Assembly (NCBI GenBank): GCA_964615365.1
Contig: CAZTOU010000022.1
Span: 1 to 64,000 of the forward strand
Length of the DNA stretch: 64,000 nucleotides
Origin: CAVXZE01 sp964615365
GTDB lineage: Bacteria; Myxococcota_A; UBA9160; UBA6930
Direction: 5' to 3'
The notes under the pieces are model-generated. The model was not told the origin of the DNA and ran no database searches. It worked only from the letters and a program-made list of their open reading frames with translations. Below are positions 1-8,273 of this stretch, piece after piece; within the stretch, counting starts at the first letter, position 1; every line of letters begins with the position of its first letter. A program made the translations under genes and the position numbers.

Positions 1-1185
1 AGCGGTACCCAGAGCGTTCCCGTCGGCCTGCCGTATTACGGGCTCGTCCCCTGGGAGATCACCATCGCCGAACTCCTGACCGATGCCGGCTACGCCACCG
101 GCATCTTCGGGAAATGGCATCTCGGGAAGACTCCCGGGCGCTTCCCCACCGATCAGGGCTTCGACGAGTGGTACGGGATTCCGAACAGCACCGACGAGTG
201 CCTGTGGGTGTCACCGGAGGTGACCGCCTCCAATCCGAACTCGCGAGACATCAAGGACAGCATTCCGGAGCGCGAACTCCCCTGGATCATGGAGGGGCGT
301 AAGGGTGAATCACCCAGAAAGCTGAAGCTCTACGACGTGGAGCAGCGGCGACGGATCGATGCGGAGCTGACGCGCCGGGCGGTGGACTTCATGGAGCGAA
401 ACGGCAAGACAGGAAAGCCGTTCTTCGCGTACGTACCGCTCACCGCGATGCACTATCCCACCTTTCCCCATCCGGAGTTCGCCGGCAGAACCGGTAATGG
501 GGATTACGCAGACATGCTGGTCCAGACCGATCACTATCTCGGCCAGATGGTCGACGCGCTCGAGGCTCTAGGAATCGAAGACAGCACGATCGTCATCTTT
601 GCCGCGGACAATGGTGCAGAGGACCCCGAGAACGGCGGCGGCTTGATGAGCGGATGGACCGGACCCTGGGCGGGAACCTACTTCACGGCGATGGAGGGAG
701 GCCTGCGGGCGCCTTTCGTGATTCGCTGGCCCGGGAGAGTCCCGGCAGGCCGGACGAGCAACGAGATCGTACACATCGTGGACCTGTTCCCCACGCTGGC
801 CAACTTGGCGGGGTTGCAGACCCCGGCCGATCGGCCGATCGACGGGGTCGACCAGTCGGATTTCCTGCTCGGAAAGCGCGAGAAGTCCAACCGCGAGGGC
901 TTCGCGATCTACGTCGGCGACACGCTGCACGGTGCCAAGTGGCGCAACTGGAAGGTACATTTGGTCTGGCAAGAGACCAAGTTCGGCACGCAGCAGCCGT
1001 TTTCGACTGTGCCGAAGGTAGTCGACCTGATCACCGACCCGCGAGAGGAGCGCAATGTCGCCGAACCGTACAACACCTGGGTCCAATACCCGGGGATCGA
1101 GCTTCTCCTCGACTTCCAGCAGAGTATGAAGAAGTACCCGAGCGTGCCGGTGGGCGCGCCGGATTCCTACCGCCCGCCGAAGTAG
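1..1185 (+). CDS. Sulfatase family hydrolase, 5' end cut off by the window
   Basis: The frame is open from base 1 to the stop at 1183-1185, giving 394 residues of an alkaline-phosphatase-fold sulfatase. The fragment carries the family motif GKWHLG at about residues 37-42. The metal-site motif DNG is at about residues 203-205, in the context FAADNGAE. Sulfatases hydrolyse sulfate esters using a formylglycine made from a Cys or Ser in C/S-x-P-S-R. That motif lies in the missing N-terminus, so activity and any signal peptide cannot be judged. Length suggests about 80-120 residues are missing. It resembles arylsulfatase A-type enzymes. The substrate (sulfated glycan, steroid or lipid) is unknown. 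The ATG at 208 is internal and is not the true start, because conserved sequence precedes it. Confidence 0.9.
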   Translation, partial: SGTQSVPVGLPYYGLVPWEITIAELLTDAGYATGIFGKWHLGKTPGRFPTDQGFDEWYGIPNSTDECLWVSPEVTASNPNSRDIKDSIPERELPWIMEGRKGESPRKLKLYDVEQRRRIDAELTRRAVDFMERNGKTGKPFFAYVPLTAMHYPTFPHPEFAGRTGNGDYADMLVQTDHYLGQMVDALEALGIEDSTIVIFAADNGAEDPENGGGLMSGWTGPWAGTYFTAMEGGLRAPFVIRWPGRVPAGRTSNEIVHIVDLFPTLANLAGLQTPADRPIDGVDQSDFLLGKREKSNREGFAIYVGDTLHGAKWRNWKVHLVWQETKFGTQQPFSTVPKVVDLITDPREERNVAEPYNTWVQYPGIELLLDFQQSMKKYPSVPVGAPDSYRPPK

Positions 1186-1300
1186 ATTCGCCCGGATCCC
1201 TGCTCCAGCGTGCGTTCGCCGTGCATGCCTTCGCCCGCCGTCACCGCGTGGGGTACAGTGGGTATGGGTACCGAGTGGCGTGTCGGTGAGGAGTGATTCG

Positions 1301-1882
1301 ATGAGTGAGACGAAGAGGCGATCCATCCTCGCATCGATCGTGGGCCTGCTGGTCCTCTGCGCCGGCCTGGCCGCCTTCCTCGTTCCTCTCCAGCACGCGG
1401 GTCCCTATGGAATTCCCGGGCGAGGCCTGATCGGTGGGCTTCTCTGCTTCGCGATCTCCGCAGTGCTGCTGGCGCGCCGTGCGCCGAGGATTGCGCGCGG
1501 AGCCGCACTGGTCGCCTCACCGTTCGTTCTGTTCTTCGCACTCTACGGCGCCCTCGCAGAGCTCGAGGAGGTCGTCGTCCTCTACGCCGACAACGCCGAG
1601 CTGCGGCTGTGGATCGTCGATCACGAGGGGGTCGAATGGGTCTCGATGCCGCGCTCCAAGGAGGAGACCAACGGCCTGGACGGTGCAAGACTCGAGCTGC
1701 TGCGCGCCGGGACGACGCGTTGCGTGGTTCCAAGCATCGTGGACGACCCCGTTGCGAACCGTCGGACCTTCGACCTGCGCCAGGAGAAGTACGCCGTACA
1801 GCGCCTCGGAGGTGTTCTGGGCATGTTCGGCGACGGGCCTTCTCCCGAGACGATCACGCTGCGCCTCGATCCCTGCGAGTGA
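1301..1882 (+). CDS. Small membrane protein of unknown function
   Basis: 193 residues. I chose the ATG at 1301, which has GAGG about eight bases upstream, over the GTG at 1280. Three hydrophobic segments are visible at about residues 9-30, 44-60 and 68-88. A soluble C-terminal half of about 100 residues follows, with many acidic and basic residues. That half (starting near LRLWIVDHEG) has a pattern vaguely like a split-barrel domain, but I do not recognise a family and assign no function. It lies 115 bases after the sulfatase and 37 bases before the methyltransferase on the same strand, so the three may be co-transcribed. Confidence 0.65.
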   Translation: MSETKRRSILASIVGLLVLCAGLAAFLVPLQHAGPYGIPGRGLIGGLLCFAISAVLLARRAPRIARGAALVASPFVLFFALYGALAELEEVVVLYADNAELRLWIVDHEGVEWVSMPRSKEETNGLDGARLELLRAGTTRCVVPSIVDDPVANRRTFDLRQEKYAVQRLGGVLGMFGDGPSPETITLRLDPCE

Positions 1883-1919
1883 TCCGTGGGGTCGCCCTCT
1901 CGTCCGCCTGGGGGAAGCA

Positions 1920-2543
1920 TTGCCTGACGCTGCGAGATTCTGGGACAAGCGCGCTGACAAGTACTCCAAGAGCCCCGTCAAGGATCAGGACAACTACGAC
2001 AGGACCCTGGAGTGCACTCGGAAACACCTATCCCCAAGCGATGAGGTCTTGGAGGTCGGGTGCGGGACGGGAAGCACCGCGCTGCTTCTGGCTCCCAGCG
2101 TGAAGCAGATCACGGCCAGCGACATTTCCTCCCGAATGATCGAAATCGCCAGGGAGAAGGCCTCGACTCAGAAGGTGGAGAATGTCCGCTTCAATCCCGG
2201 CACCCTGTTCGATGACTCCGTGGCGAAGGGATCCTTCGACGTCGTTATGGCTTTCAACTTCCTGCACCTGCTCGAGGACATCCCCGGCGCGGTCCACAGG
2301 GTGAAGGAACTGCTGAGGCCCGGCGGAGTGTTCATCTCGAAAACCGTCTGCCTTGCCGAACAAAGCCGTCTCTGGAGTCTCCTCGTGGCCGTCATGAGAC
2401 CCCTGGGTTTCGCTCCCTACGTCAAGTGCCTGAAAATCGCCGAGCTCGAGGACATCATCACCAGCGCGCACTTCGAGATCATCGAAACCGGTCTCTATCC
2501 GCCCTCCCCTCCCAGCCGTTTCATCGTTGCCCGGAGCTCCTGA
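1920..2543 (+). CDS. Class I SAM-dependent methyltransferase
   Basis: About 207 residues with the Rossmann SAM-binding motif VLEVGCGTGS near residues 42-51. Later motifs follow: the acidic residue in ITASDIS, then FDVVMAFNFLHLL, then LLRPGGVF. The N-terminus (ARFWDKRADKYSKSPV) is the usual beginning of a family of about 205-residue methyltransferases. This places the start near 1920, where only a TTG is in frame. A purine-rich GGGGAAG lies very close before it, so the start is an inference. The frame is open far upstream, but that stretch overlaps the preceding gene entirely and is a shadow. The methyl acceptor is unknown; relatives act on small molecules or lipids. Confidence 0.8.
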   Translation: MPDAARFWDKRADKYSKSPVKDQDNYDRTLECTRKHLSPSDEVLEVGCGTGSTALLLAPSVKQITASDISSRMIEIAREKASTQKVENVRFNPGTLFDDSVAKGSFDVVMAFNFLHLLEDIPGAVHRVKELLRPGGVFISKTVCLAEQSRLWSLLVAVMRPLGFAPYVKCLKIAELEDIITSAHFEIIETGLYPPSPPSRFIVARSS

Positions 2544-2624
2544 AGAGGGGCTGGCCTCGGCGATCGATAGATCTCGATCGAGGCGGTCCTGTCGGCCCTG
2601 ATGTGGCTCTACCGAAACCGCCGC

Positions 2625-5198
2625 CTACGGCAGGTTTGGAGTGGGGATCGTGGGCACCGGATCGTTCACCGCGCTCCAGTAGAAGTCCTGCCGCTGCTCC
2701 ACCGCGACGAACGAGCTATGCGCACAGAAGTGACCTTCGAAGTCGAACTCGCAACCGGGCGACGGGGGAAGACCCGGCACGCCGTTCGGAACGTACTGGA
2801 CCATTCCGGCAGTGGTCTGGGGGCCGATGTTCGCAGTGGCGGGCGCGTCCTCTACGGCGAGGAAGGGTACCTGCCGTGCCACAGGCGGGAGCTGTGGAAT
2901 ACCGAGCAGCCAGGCCAGGGAGTCGGTCGCGTTGTTCGGAACGTGGCTGTCCTGGATACCCTCGACCACCAGGATGCTCGGCTTGTCGGTGGTGCCAGCG
3001 ACTTCGATCGGGTCGCGGTAGATGAACCGCGCGTGATTCTGGGGGTCCTGTGGGTCGAACCGCATCTGAAAGATGGAGAGGCCCGTCCAGACGTCAGTCG
3101 GTGTTACGTTGGGGACGAAGCCGGGGATCTCCTCGAAGAAGAAGCTACCCCCGGTGCCGCCCGGGTCGGTGCGATCCTGGTGGATCAGCACCTCCGTGAG
3201 GCGCTCCCCCCCGACGATGATGGCGGCAGCCCGTACCTCCGGCGCGTAGGCCAGGAACGCCTGGCCGAGGTTCCCGCCCTCGCTCACCCCCTCGTAGACG
3301 ATGCGGCTCGCGTCGATGTTGAGCATCTCCGGCGGCGCTCCCGGGGGCAGGTCGTCCACGCCGTTGGCGTCGCCGATCGACTGGATGAGGCGGAGGAAGG
3401 CGAGCTGCTCGCCCCAGGTCTGGATCCAGAAGTCGCTGACGCGGCCCGACAACTGGAGCAGCCCGAAAATCGCGAGATTCTGCTCGTCCATACCGCCGAT
3501 CTCCCGGTTCAGGACGTCGAGACTCCCGAAGGTGGCGAAGCCGGCCTCGGCAACGCTCGATCCCGGGACCTCGGCTGGGCTTCCGGGGTTCCCGTGCTGG
3601 TACATGGCGGCGGGCACGGGCCCGTCCTCGATCCCTTCGGGCAGCGCCACGGTGAAAGGCACATCGAATGTCCCGGTTTGGACCACCCTGCCATCCCCGT
3701 CCCGGGCCAGATATGCGCCGCTCAGCCAGCTCGGCGACTTCCAGGTGCCATTCACCACGGCGAAATAGTCCCCGAAGCCGGGTTGCACGCTCGTGATGGC
3801 AAACTCCGGTGGCGGCGCCGCGAGGATCTGATCCTTCATGACGAGGACGTCGTTGGGCAGGTCGTCCGTCGTCCGAGCCCGCAAGGAGAGCGCCAAGGCG
3901 ACATCATCGGCGGGGATGGGCAACGCCGCGTTCGCCTCCAGGGCTTCGAGCACCTCGTTCGCGAGCTGCCGGACGCGAGCCACCGGCTCGGCCTCTCCGG
4001 GGGCCGCCGGGCCGAGAGCCGCACCGAAGAAGCTCGATGCCTCGAAAGGCCGCGCCGCATCGATCAGCACCCGGTCTGTCACCACGAGCCCGTAGTGCCC
4101 GCCTGGAGCCAACGGGATCGAGGGAAAGATCAGGATCGAGTGGCCAAGGGGCCCGGAGAACACCCGATCCGAGCGCAGCGTGATCAGGAACGGGACACGT
4201 TGACCGTAGCTCTCGCTTCCAGGTGTGAGATCGAACAGGCCCACGGATGCCACGGGATCGAGGGACGCCTCCGCAGTCATGGGGAGGGACGCCTCATCCG
4301 GCGCCGCTGTGAGGTCCACCTGGATCAGCACCAGGGGACTCCAGCCGTCGAGCTCGTTCGTCTGGTTCAGCAGCTTGCCGAAGAGGCCCTGGACGTCCGG
4401 CGGGCGCGAGGTCGGGACGGGTACCGCCACCCGAAAGCCCGTAGGGGTCGAGGCATCCGCGGCCAGGAAGTAGTCGTCCGGGAAGGGCGCAAAGCGCCCG
4501 TCGTCGGTGCGGTCGTAGATCACGGTGCCGGGCACACCGGGCCCAGCGGTGCCGAAGGCGAGACCCTCTCCGTCACCAAGTCCTGCCCAGCGCAGCTCAC
4601 AGCTCGCAGCAGTGGGGAGCTTTGCATCGGGGTTCACCACGATTCGCCGAGGCTCCACCGCATGGACCTCGACGTCCTGCGGTGCGCTGTCGCAGGCGAG
4701 AACGAAGCTCTGGAACAGTGTCGAAGGTACGACGTCGACGAAGCGAAGGTCGAGCCATGCGGTACGGGGCACGTCGCTTGCTCCTTCCGCCGGATCGGTC
4801 TCCGCGAGGGCGGGGATGCCGAATTCGAGCATCCACTCCAGCGCATCGGGGTCGAAAGCGACCGTGCGGTCTTGCCGCAGCCGAAAGCTGTCCACGGCCT
4901 CTGCGGTTCCACCCGGAGTGACGGATTCGAAGTCGACCCCGTCGTCGGTGACGACAGTCGCCGAGGTGAGGCTTCGCACCGTGGCTCTTGCCCCCGTGAA
5001 CGAGAGATTGCTGCTGGTGAGCCGCGCGGCGAAGGTGTACTCGAACTTGGTGCGCCCGACGCGCTCCGCTGCTACCCGCCAGTAGGCGAGAGTCGCCCCG
5101 CCGAGATCGACTTCGTGGACCACAGGGGTGGGGTCACAGGTCGGCGCCGAGATGAGGACCGTCACCAGCAACACCAGGGGGATACGAGTGCAGCGCAT
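2625..5198 (-). CDS. Secreted alpha/beta-hydrolase (lipase/esterase-like) with Ig-like region
   Basis: 857 residues. A hydrophobic signal sequence (residues about 6-20) ends near a Cys (SAPTC), but Thr before the Cys is a poor lipobox, so lipidation is doubtful. Around residue 130 the stretch ETDPAEGASDVPR matches the start of a bacterial Ig-like (Big_5) domain. The C-terminal third carries a serine hydrolase elbow GVSEGG (Ser at about 638). A candidate Asp is in GIQDSH (about 748) and a candidate His is in EGHFCAH (about 822). The order Ser-Asp-His fits an alpha/beta hydrolase. The ATG at 5198 is immediately preceded by a GTG, and its bases overlap the TGA of the upstream PEP-CTERM gene, implying translational coupling. 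The protein is probably exported; its substrate is unknown. Confidence 0.8.
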   Translation of the reverse strand: MRCTRIPLVLLVTVLISAPTCDPTPVVHEVDLGGATLAYWRVAAERVGRTKFEYTFAARLTSSNLSFTGARATVRSLTSATVVTDDGVDFESVTPGGTAEAVDSFRLRQDRTVAFDPDALEWMLEFGIPALAETDPAEGASDVPRTAWLDLRFVDVVPSTLFQSFVLACDSAPQDVEVHAVEPRRIVVNPDAKLPTAASCELRWAGLGDGEGLAFGTAGPGVPGTVIYDRTDDGRFAPFPDDYFLAADASTPTGFRVAVPVPTSRPPDVQGLFGKLLNQTNELDGWSPLVLIQVDLTAAPDEASLPMTAEASLDPVASVGLFDLTPGSESYGQRVPFLITLRSDRVFSGPLGHSILIFPSIPLAPGGHYGLVVTDRVLIDAARPFEASSFFGAALGPAAPGEAEPVARVRQLANEVLEALEANAALPIPADDVALALSLRARTTDDLPNDVLVMKDQILAAPPPEFAITSVQPGFGDYFAVVNGTWKSPSWLSGAYLARDGDGRVVQTGTFDVPFTVALPEGIEDGPVPAAMYQHGNPGSPAEVPGSSVAEAGFATFGSLDVLNREIGGMDEQNLAIFGLLQLSGRVSDFWIQTWGEQLAFLRLIQSIGDANGVDDLPPGAPPEMLNIDASRIVYEGVSEGGNLGQAFLAYAPEVRAAAIIVGGERLTEVLIHQDRTDPGGTGGSFFFEEIPGFVPNVTPTDVWTGLSIFQMRFDPQDPQNHARFIYRDPIEVAGTTDKPSILVVEGIQDSHVPNNATDSLAWLLGIPQLPPVARQVPFLAVEDAPATANIGPQTTAGMVQYVPNGVPGLPPSPGCEFDFEGHFCAHSSFVAVEQRQDFYWSAVNDPVPTIPTPNLP

Positions 5199-5770
5199 CA
5201 CGGCGATCCCGCGCCGTCCGCAGAGCCGCAGCGACGAGGGCGGCGGTGCCAGCCTGCGAGAAGTCCCAGTCCTGCGGCGACGAGGAGCCCGGTTCCTGGC
5301 TCCGGCACGAAAGTCATCCCGCTCTCAACCGTGTGAAACCCGGGGTCGTAGACCACGAAGGGCTGCGGGCCGGGTGGGCTGGCGCTGTTCCAGACGAAGG
5401 TCACAGCGAAGGGCATCGCTACCGGTGGCGAATCGACCAGCGCGAGCGCGTCGAAGAGACCCTCTGCGGGGAGAAGGGGATCTGGCTGGAGAGTGATCAC
5501 GTCCCAGGCGGGATCTGGCGCGGTGGGGCTCTCCTCGAGGTGGACGGTCGCACCCGGGTCGAATCCGATGCCGAAGCCGTAGCCCGCATCATAGGGGAAG
5601 GCATCGAGCGTGTACTCGTAGCGCCAGAGATCTTCTCCCGGCAGGGCGTCCGCGAGGTCCATGACGGCATAGCGAATCGAGATCGCCGCCACCGGCGAAG
5701 CCACCAGGATTGCCGCCGCCAGGATCCCGATCGTTCGCACCCTCTGTCGGATCCGTTCCGGACATTGCAC
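5198..5770 (-). CDS. PEP-CTERM sorting-signal protein
   Basis: 190 residues. The start is GTG at 5770, with GGAGG eight bases upstream; longer in-frame extensions lack this signal. The N-terminus has a signal peptide (a hydrophobic run ending in VASPVAAIS). The C-terminus has the classic tripartite PEP-CTERM tag: PEP at about residues 156-158, a hydrophobic segment (GLLVAAGLGLLAG), then HRRPRR. Such proteins are processed by an exosortase and are typically linked to exopolysaccharide export. No exosortase is in this window. The middle region is unique and of unknown role. Its stop overlaps the start of the downstream secreted hydrolase, so the two are probably made together. After the tag there is an unusual short tail of about ten residues. 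Confidence 0.85.
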   Translation of the reverse strand: MQCPERIRQRVRTIGILAAAILVASPVAAISIRYAVMDLADALPGEDLWRYEYTLDAFPYDAGYGFGIGFDPGATVHLEESPTAPDPAWDVITLQPDPLLPAEGLFDALALVDSPPVAMPFAVTFVWNSASPPGPQPFVVYDPGFHTVESGMTFVPEPGTGLLVAAGLGLLAGWHRRPRRCGSADGAGSP

Positions 5771-5817
5771 ACCCGTACCCTCCCGGCTGTTGGAATAGTG
5801 GTAGCTGGGGGCGGGAT

Positions 5818-6246
5818 GTGGCGTGTCGCGAGGTAGGCGAAGAGAAGGCAGAGCGAGTCCCACCATCACACTATCATGTAACCCCATTTGGGTGGGGTTG
5901 CTCTCAACCATGTCCCCGCGCGTTTCCTGAGCCGGCGCGGTGTCGAGCGGAGCTGCATGTTCGTTACCGGGGTAGGAACCGCCTCGGGATGGAACGGCAC
6001 AGCGACGGCTTGGTGACCAACATCTCGAGAGGGGGGCTGCTGGTCGGGCTGGCATCCGACCGGCGCCGTCCAGGTGCGCAATTGATGCTTGCGCTGCCGG
6101 GCCCGGATGGGGAGTGGTTCGAGATCCCGGGAGCGGTCGTTCGCGTGCAGGAATGGGGCTTTGCGGTTCGCTTCGACGATCTCGACCCCGAGCGGGAGCT
6201 GAAGCTGAGCGCGCTGTTGGAGAGCATCGCAAAAGAAGCGATGTAG
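5818..6246 (+). CDS. PilZ-domain protein (putative c-di-GMP binding)
   Basis: About 142 residues from a GTG at 5818 with a G-rich stretch before it. The start is uncertain because no ATG precedes the domain; the ATG at 5990 would cut into it. The second half is a compact PilZ domain. It has an Arg-rich entry (ARCRAELHVRYRG), the signature TNISRGGLLV, and the beta strands GAQLMLALPGPDGEW and GFAVRFDDL. PilZ proteins bind cyclic di-GMP through the Arg-rich motif and the (D/N)-x-S-x-x-G motif and adjust motility or polysaccharide export. It is divergent from the PEP-CTERM gene with only about 47 bases between start codons, so regulation may be shared. Confidence 0.75.
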   Translation: MACREVGEEKAERVPPSHYHVTPFGWGCSQPCPRAFPEPARCRAELHVRYRGRNRLGMERHSDGLVTNISRGGLLVGLASDRRRPGAQLMLALPGPDGEWFEIPGAVVRVQEWGFAVRFDDLDPERELKLSALLESIAKEAM

Positions 6247-6257
6247 GCGGGGCCGGG

Positions 6258-6372
6258 CTACAGGCGCGATGTCGATCGGTATGCTGCGCCGCTCGTGCGC
6301 CGGGCCGCCGAAGAAGAGGCGCCGGCCCGGGAACGGGTCGGGCTCACAAGCGTGATGGACGAGGGCCTCGCC
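6258..6372 (-). pseudogene. Decayed 3' end of a molybdopterin oxidoreductase gene
   Basis: Two blocks match the 3' end of the intact gene at 11580-14402. Bases 6266-6321 match 11590-11645 (about 49 of 56 identical). Bases 6322-6372 match 11721-11771 (about 45 of 51 identical). The 75 bases between the intact blocks (11646-11720, exactly 25 codons) are missing here. Translated on the minus strand it reads EALVHHACEPDPFPG joined to RLFFGGPAHERR, then IPIDIAP. The intact protein has EALVYHAWEPYQFPG, RLFFGGPVHVPRG and IPIDIAP at the corresponding places. The original stop position (6258-6260) is out of frame because of a small indel. No similarity is seen further left or right. This is a non-functional fragment whose position on the far side of the five-gene operon is notable. 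Confidence 0.85.
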
Positions 6373-6447
6373 CTCGCTTCCGTTCTCTTTCCCCGAAGGG
6401 CACGAACGAAGGGCCTCGAGCCGTCATCTGACTCCAGACCGATATTA

Positions 6448-6469
6448 ATTGACATGCACGCCAGTCAAT
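6448..6469. promoter_or_regulatory. Inverted repeat, putative TetR-type operator
   Basis: ATTGAC (6448-6453) and GTCAAT (6464-6469) form a perfect 6-bp inverted repeat with a 10-bp spacer, and the inner GC steps are also symmetric. It overlaps the -35 element and spacer of the promoter called here. The second gene of the operon encodes a TetR regulator, and TetR proteins typically bind such sites to repress their own operon. Binding is inferred from position and symmetry only. Confidence 0.5.
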
Positions 6470-6477
6470 GAAAGAAT
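6449..6477 (+). promoter_or_regulatory. Sigma-70-like promoter for the LLM-TetR operon
   Basis: A perfect TTGACA -35 box (6449-6454) is followed by a 17-bp spacer and AAGAAT (6472-6477; four of six bases fit TATAAT). The expected transcription start, about 6484-6486, coincides with the ATG at 6486. The mRNA may therefore be leaderless, which would explain the lack of a well-spaced ribosome site. The upstream ATG at 6468 lies inside the promoter. Confidence 0.45.
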
Positions 6478-6485
6478 CGCGAGGA

Positions 6486-7601
6486 ATGACGGAGACCTCC
6501 AGGTACGACAGAGACCGTCGCGCGCTCGTGGAACGGGTGCGATTCGGCTTCTACCTGGTCGAGCCCGTGGCGCTTCACGACGCCCTGGAGCTCGGCGCAC
6601 GCGCCGAGGAGCGGGGCTTCGACCTGGTGGCGAGCTGCGAGAATCTGTTCTGGTGGGACCCGGGACAGGCCCCGGTGTGGGACTGCTTCACGGTGCTCGC
6701 CACCCTCGCGGAGCGGACCGACCGGCTCCCCTTGATGACGAACGTGATCGATCCGGTGAAGCGCCATCCCGCGGTGGTGGCGCACATTCTGGCGACGCTG
6801 GACAACATCTGGCCAGGTCGGTTCACGCTGGGCATCGGACCCGGCGAGGTCGCGAACTACGGACCCCTGGTCGACGTGAGCGGGCCTCCGCCCCACCGCT
6901 TCTACACGCGTACTCGGGAATTCATCGAGGTGCTGCGGGGGGTGTGGGCGTCGACGCAGGAGGAGCCGTTCAGCTTCGAGGGCAGGCTCTTCCAGGTCGA
7001 AGATGCCCATCTCTCCCTCAAGCCCGTGACGAAGCCGTACCCCCCGATCTACCTGGCAGCGCTGGGGGAAAGGATGAAGCGGCTGACCGGCCAGGTGGCA
7101 GATGGCTGGACGCCCGTCATCCACACGCCCGAGACCTACGCGGCCGACTGGGCGGAGGTGGCGGCCGCTGCGGAGTCCGCTGGTAGGGATCCCCGCGCGA
7201 TCGACCGGGCCCTCACGATCTCGACGGTCGTGCTCTCCGACGAGCAGAAGGCGCGCGCCTTCGGCGACATCGTCGGTCGCGTCATGCTGACGACCCGGCC
7301 GCAACTGCTCCGTCAGCTCGGCCATCCCGAGCTCGCCGATGAACGCCTCGACGTGGCGCGCACCGCGAGCCCCATGAACGGCGTGCAGCTCGCCCAGCAG
7401 ATCCCCGCCGGGCTCGGCGAGCAGGTCACGATCTGCGGCACCGCCGAGCAGGCGATCCGGCGCATCGAGGAGTTCATCGCTGCAGACGTGAGGCTATTCG
7501 TCCTCTGGCCGCCCTACGAGGACGCGGAGATGCTCGGGGAGACGATCGAGCACTACCGCAGCACCATCCTTCCCTACTTCGCCGCGCGGAACAGTCCATG
7601 A
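6486..7601 (+). CDS. LLM-class flavin-dependent oxidoreductase (luciferase-like)
   Basis: 371 residues of the bacterial luciferase-like TIM-barrel family, which uses FMN or F420. Recognisable segments are VRFGFYLVEP at the N-terminus, then LATLDNIWPGRFTLGIGPGE (typical loop), then the block starting FYTRTREFIEVLRGVW. KPVTKPYPPIYLAALG and an AQQIPAGLG-type C-terminal region follow. I chose the ATG at 6486 because the predicted transcript begins there; the ATG at 6468 falls inside the promoter and would add six residues. It is the first gene of a five-gene plus-strand run, and its stop overlaps the TetR start (ATGA). Members include monooxygenases, dehydrogenases and methylene-tetrahydromethanopterin reductase-like enzymes. 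The substrate is unknown but probably belongs to the amine or guanidino pathway of the operon. Confidence 0.85.
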   Translation: MTETSRYDRDRRALVERVRFGFYLVEPVALHDALELGARAEERGFDLVASCENLFWWDPGQAPVWDCFTVLATLAERTDRLPLMTNVIDPVKRHPAVVAHILATLDNIWPGRFTLGIGPGEVANYGPLVDVSGPPPHRFYTRTREFIEVLRGVWASTQEEPFSFEGRLFQVEDAHLSLKPVTKPYPPIYLAALGERMKRLTGQVADGWTPVIHTPETYAADWAEVAAAAESAGRDPRAIDRALTISTVVLSDEQKARAFGDIVGRVMLTTRPQLLRQLGHPELADERLDVARTASPMNGVQLAQQIPAGLGEQVTICGTAEQAIRRIEEFIAADVRLFVLWPPYEDAEMLGETIEHYRSTILPYFAARNSP

Positions 7602-8245
7602 CGCAGATCACCAGGGGCGTCCGAGGCCAGGATGCACCCCCCCGCCGGAGGCGGGTCGGACGTCCCAGCTTGGGACCCGAACGCCGCGAGCAGATTCTCG
7701 CTGCGGTCGAGCGATGCATCGTCGAGTACGGCGTCGCCGAGACCACGCTCGCACAGGTGGCAGATGACGCGGGCGTGCCGCGCTCGCTCATCCACCACTA
7801 TCTCGGCACCCGCGAGGAGATGCTGCGGGCAGCCGCGAGCCGAACCATCACCAACGTGGTCCGCACCGTAAGCCAGGGCATGGAGGAGAGCGACGGAGAT
7901 GCCCGCAGCGATCTGGAGCGCTGTTTCGATGTGATGTTCGGCCCGCGCCTGCAGGATCGCAGTATCGCCGTGGTGATCGACGAGTTGAACGGTGCGGCGA
8001 TTCGCGACGAGTACGTCCGCGGGCTGGTCGCCGGGATGTACAGCACCTTCGTGGCCGAGTTCGAGCGAGCGCTCTGTGATGCCTTTCCCGATGCCCCGGT
8101 GGATCGATGCCGCACGGTTGCCCACGCGATCGTGGCGCTCGCCGATGCCACCGGCCGTTTCGACAACTATGCGTTCGATCCCGAGAACTTCCGTCGCGCA
8201 CGCGAGGCCGCCGTGCGGCTCGCCGCCGGTCTCGGCGGCGAGTAG
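7598..8245 (+). CDS. TetR/AcrR-family transcriptional regulator
   Basis: 215 residues. The N-terminal helix-turn-helix domain (about residues 28-75) reads RREQILAAVERCIVEYGV, then TTLAQVADDAGVPRSLIHHY. That is the standard TetR pattern with the conserved Tyr in the recognition-helix region. The C-terminal ligand-binding domain is helical and not assignable to a ligand. Its ATG overlaps the stop of the LLM gene, so the two are translationally coupled. A 22-bp inverted repeat at 6448-6469 over the operon promoter is the likely operator, suggesting autorepression relieved by a pathway metabolite. Confidence 0.9.
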   Translation: MTQITRGVRGQDAPPRRRRVGRPSLGPERREQILAAVERCIVEYGVAETTLAQVADDAGVPRSLIHHYLGTREEMLRAAASRTITNVVRTVSQGMEESDGDARSDLERCFDVMFGPRLQDRSIAVVIDELNGAAIRDEYVRGLVAGMYSTFVAEFERALCDAFPDAPVDRCRTVAHAIVALADATGRFDNYAFDPENFRRAREAAVRLAAGLGGE

Positions 8246-8273
8246 AGAGAGACAGCCAAGCAGGAGACAAGAG

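Noticed and set aside
2601..5336. A 911-codon plus-strand open frame opposite the secreted hydrolase gene
   Set aside because: It is antisense to a gene with clear signal peptide, Ig-like region and hydrolase motifs. Its own translation is rich in Arg, Gly and His with no recognisable domain. Long antisense frames are expected at this GC content.
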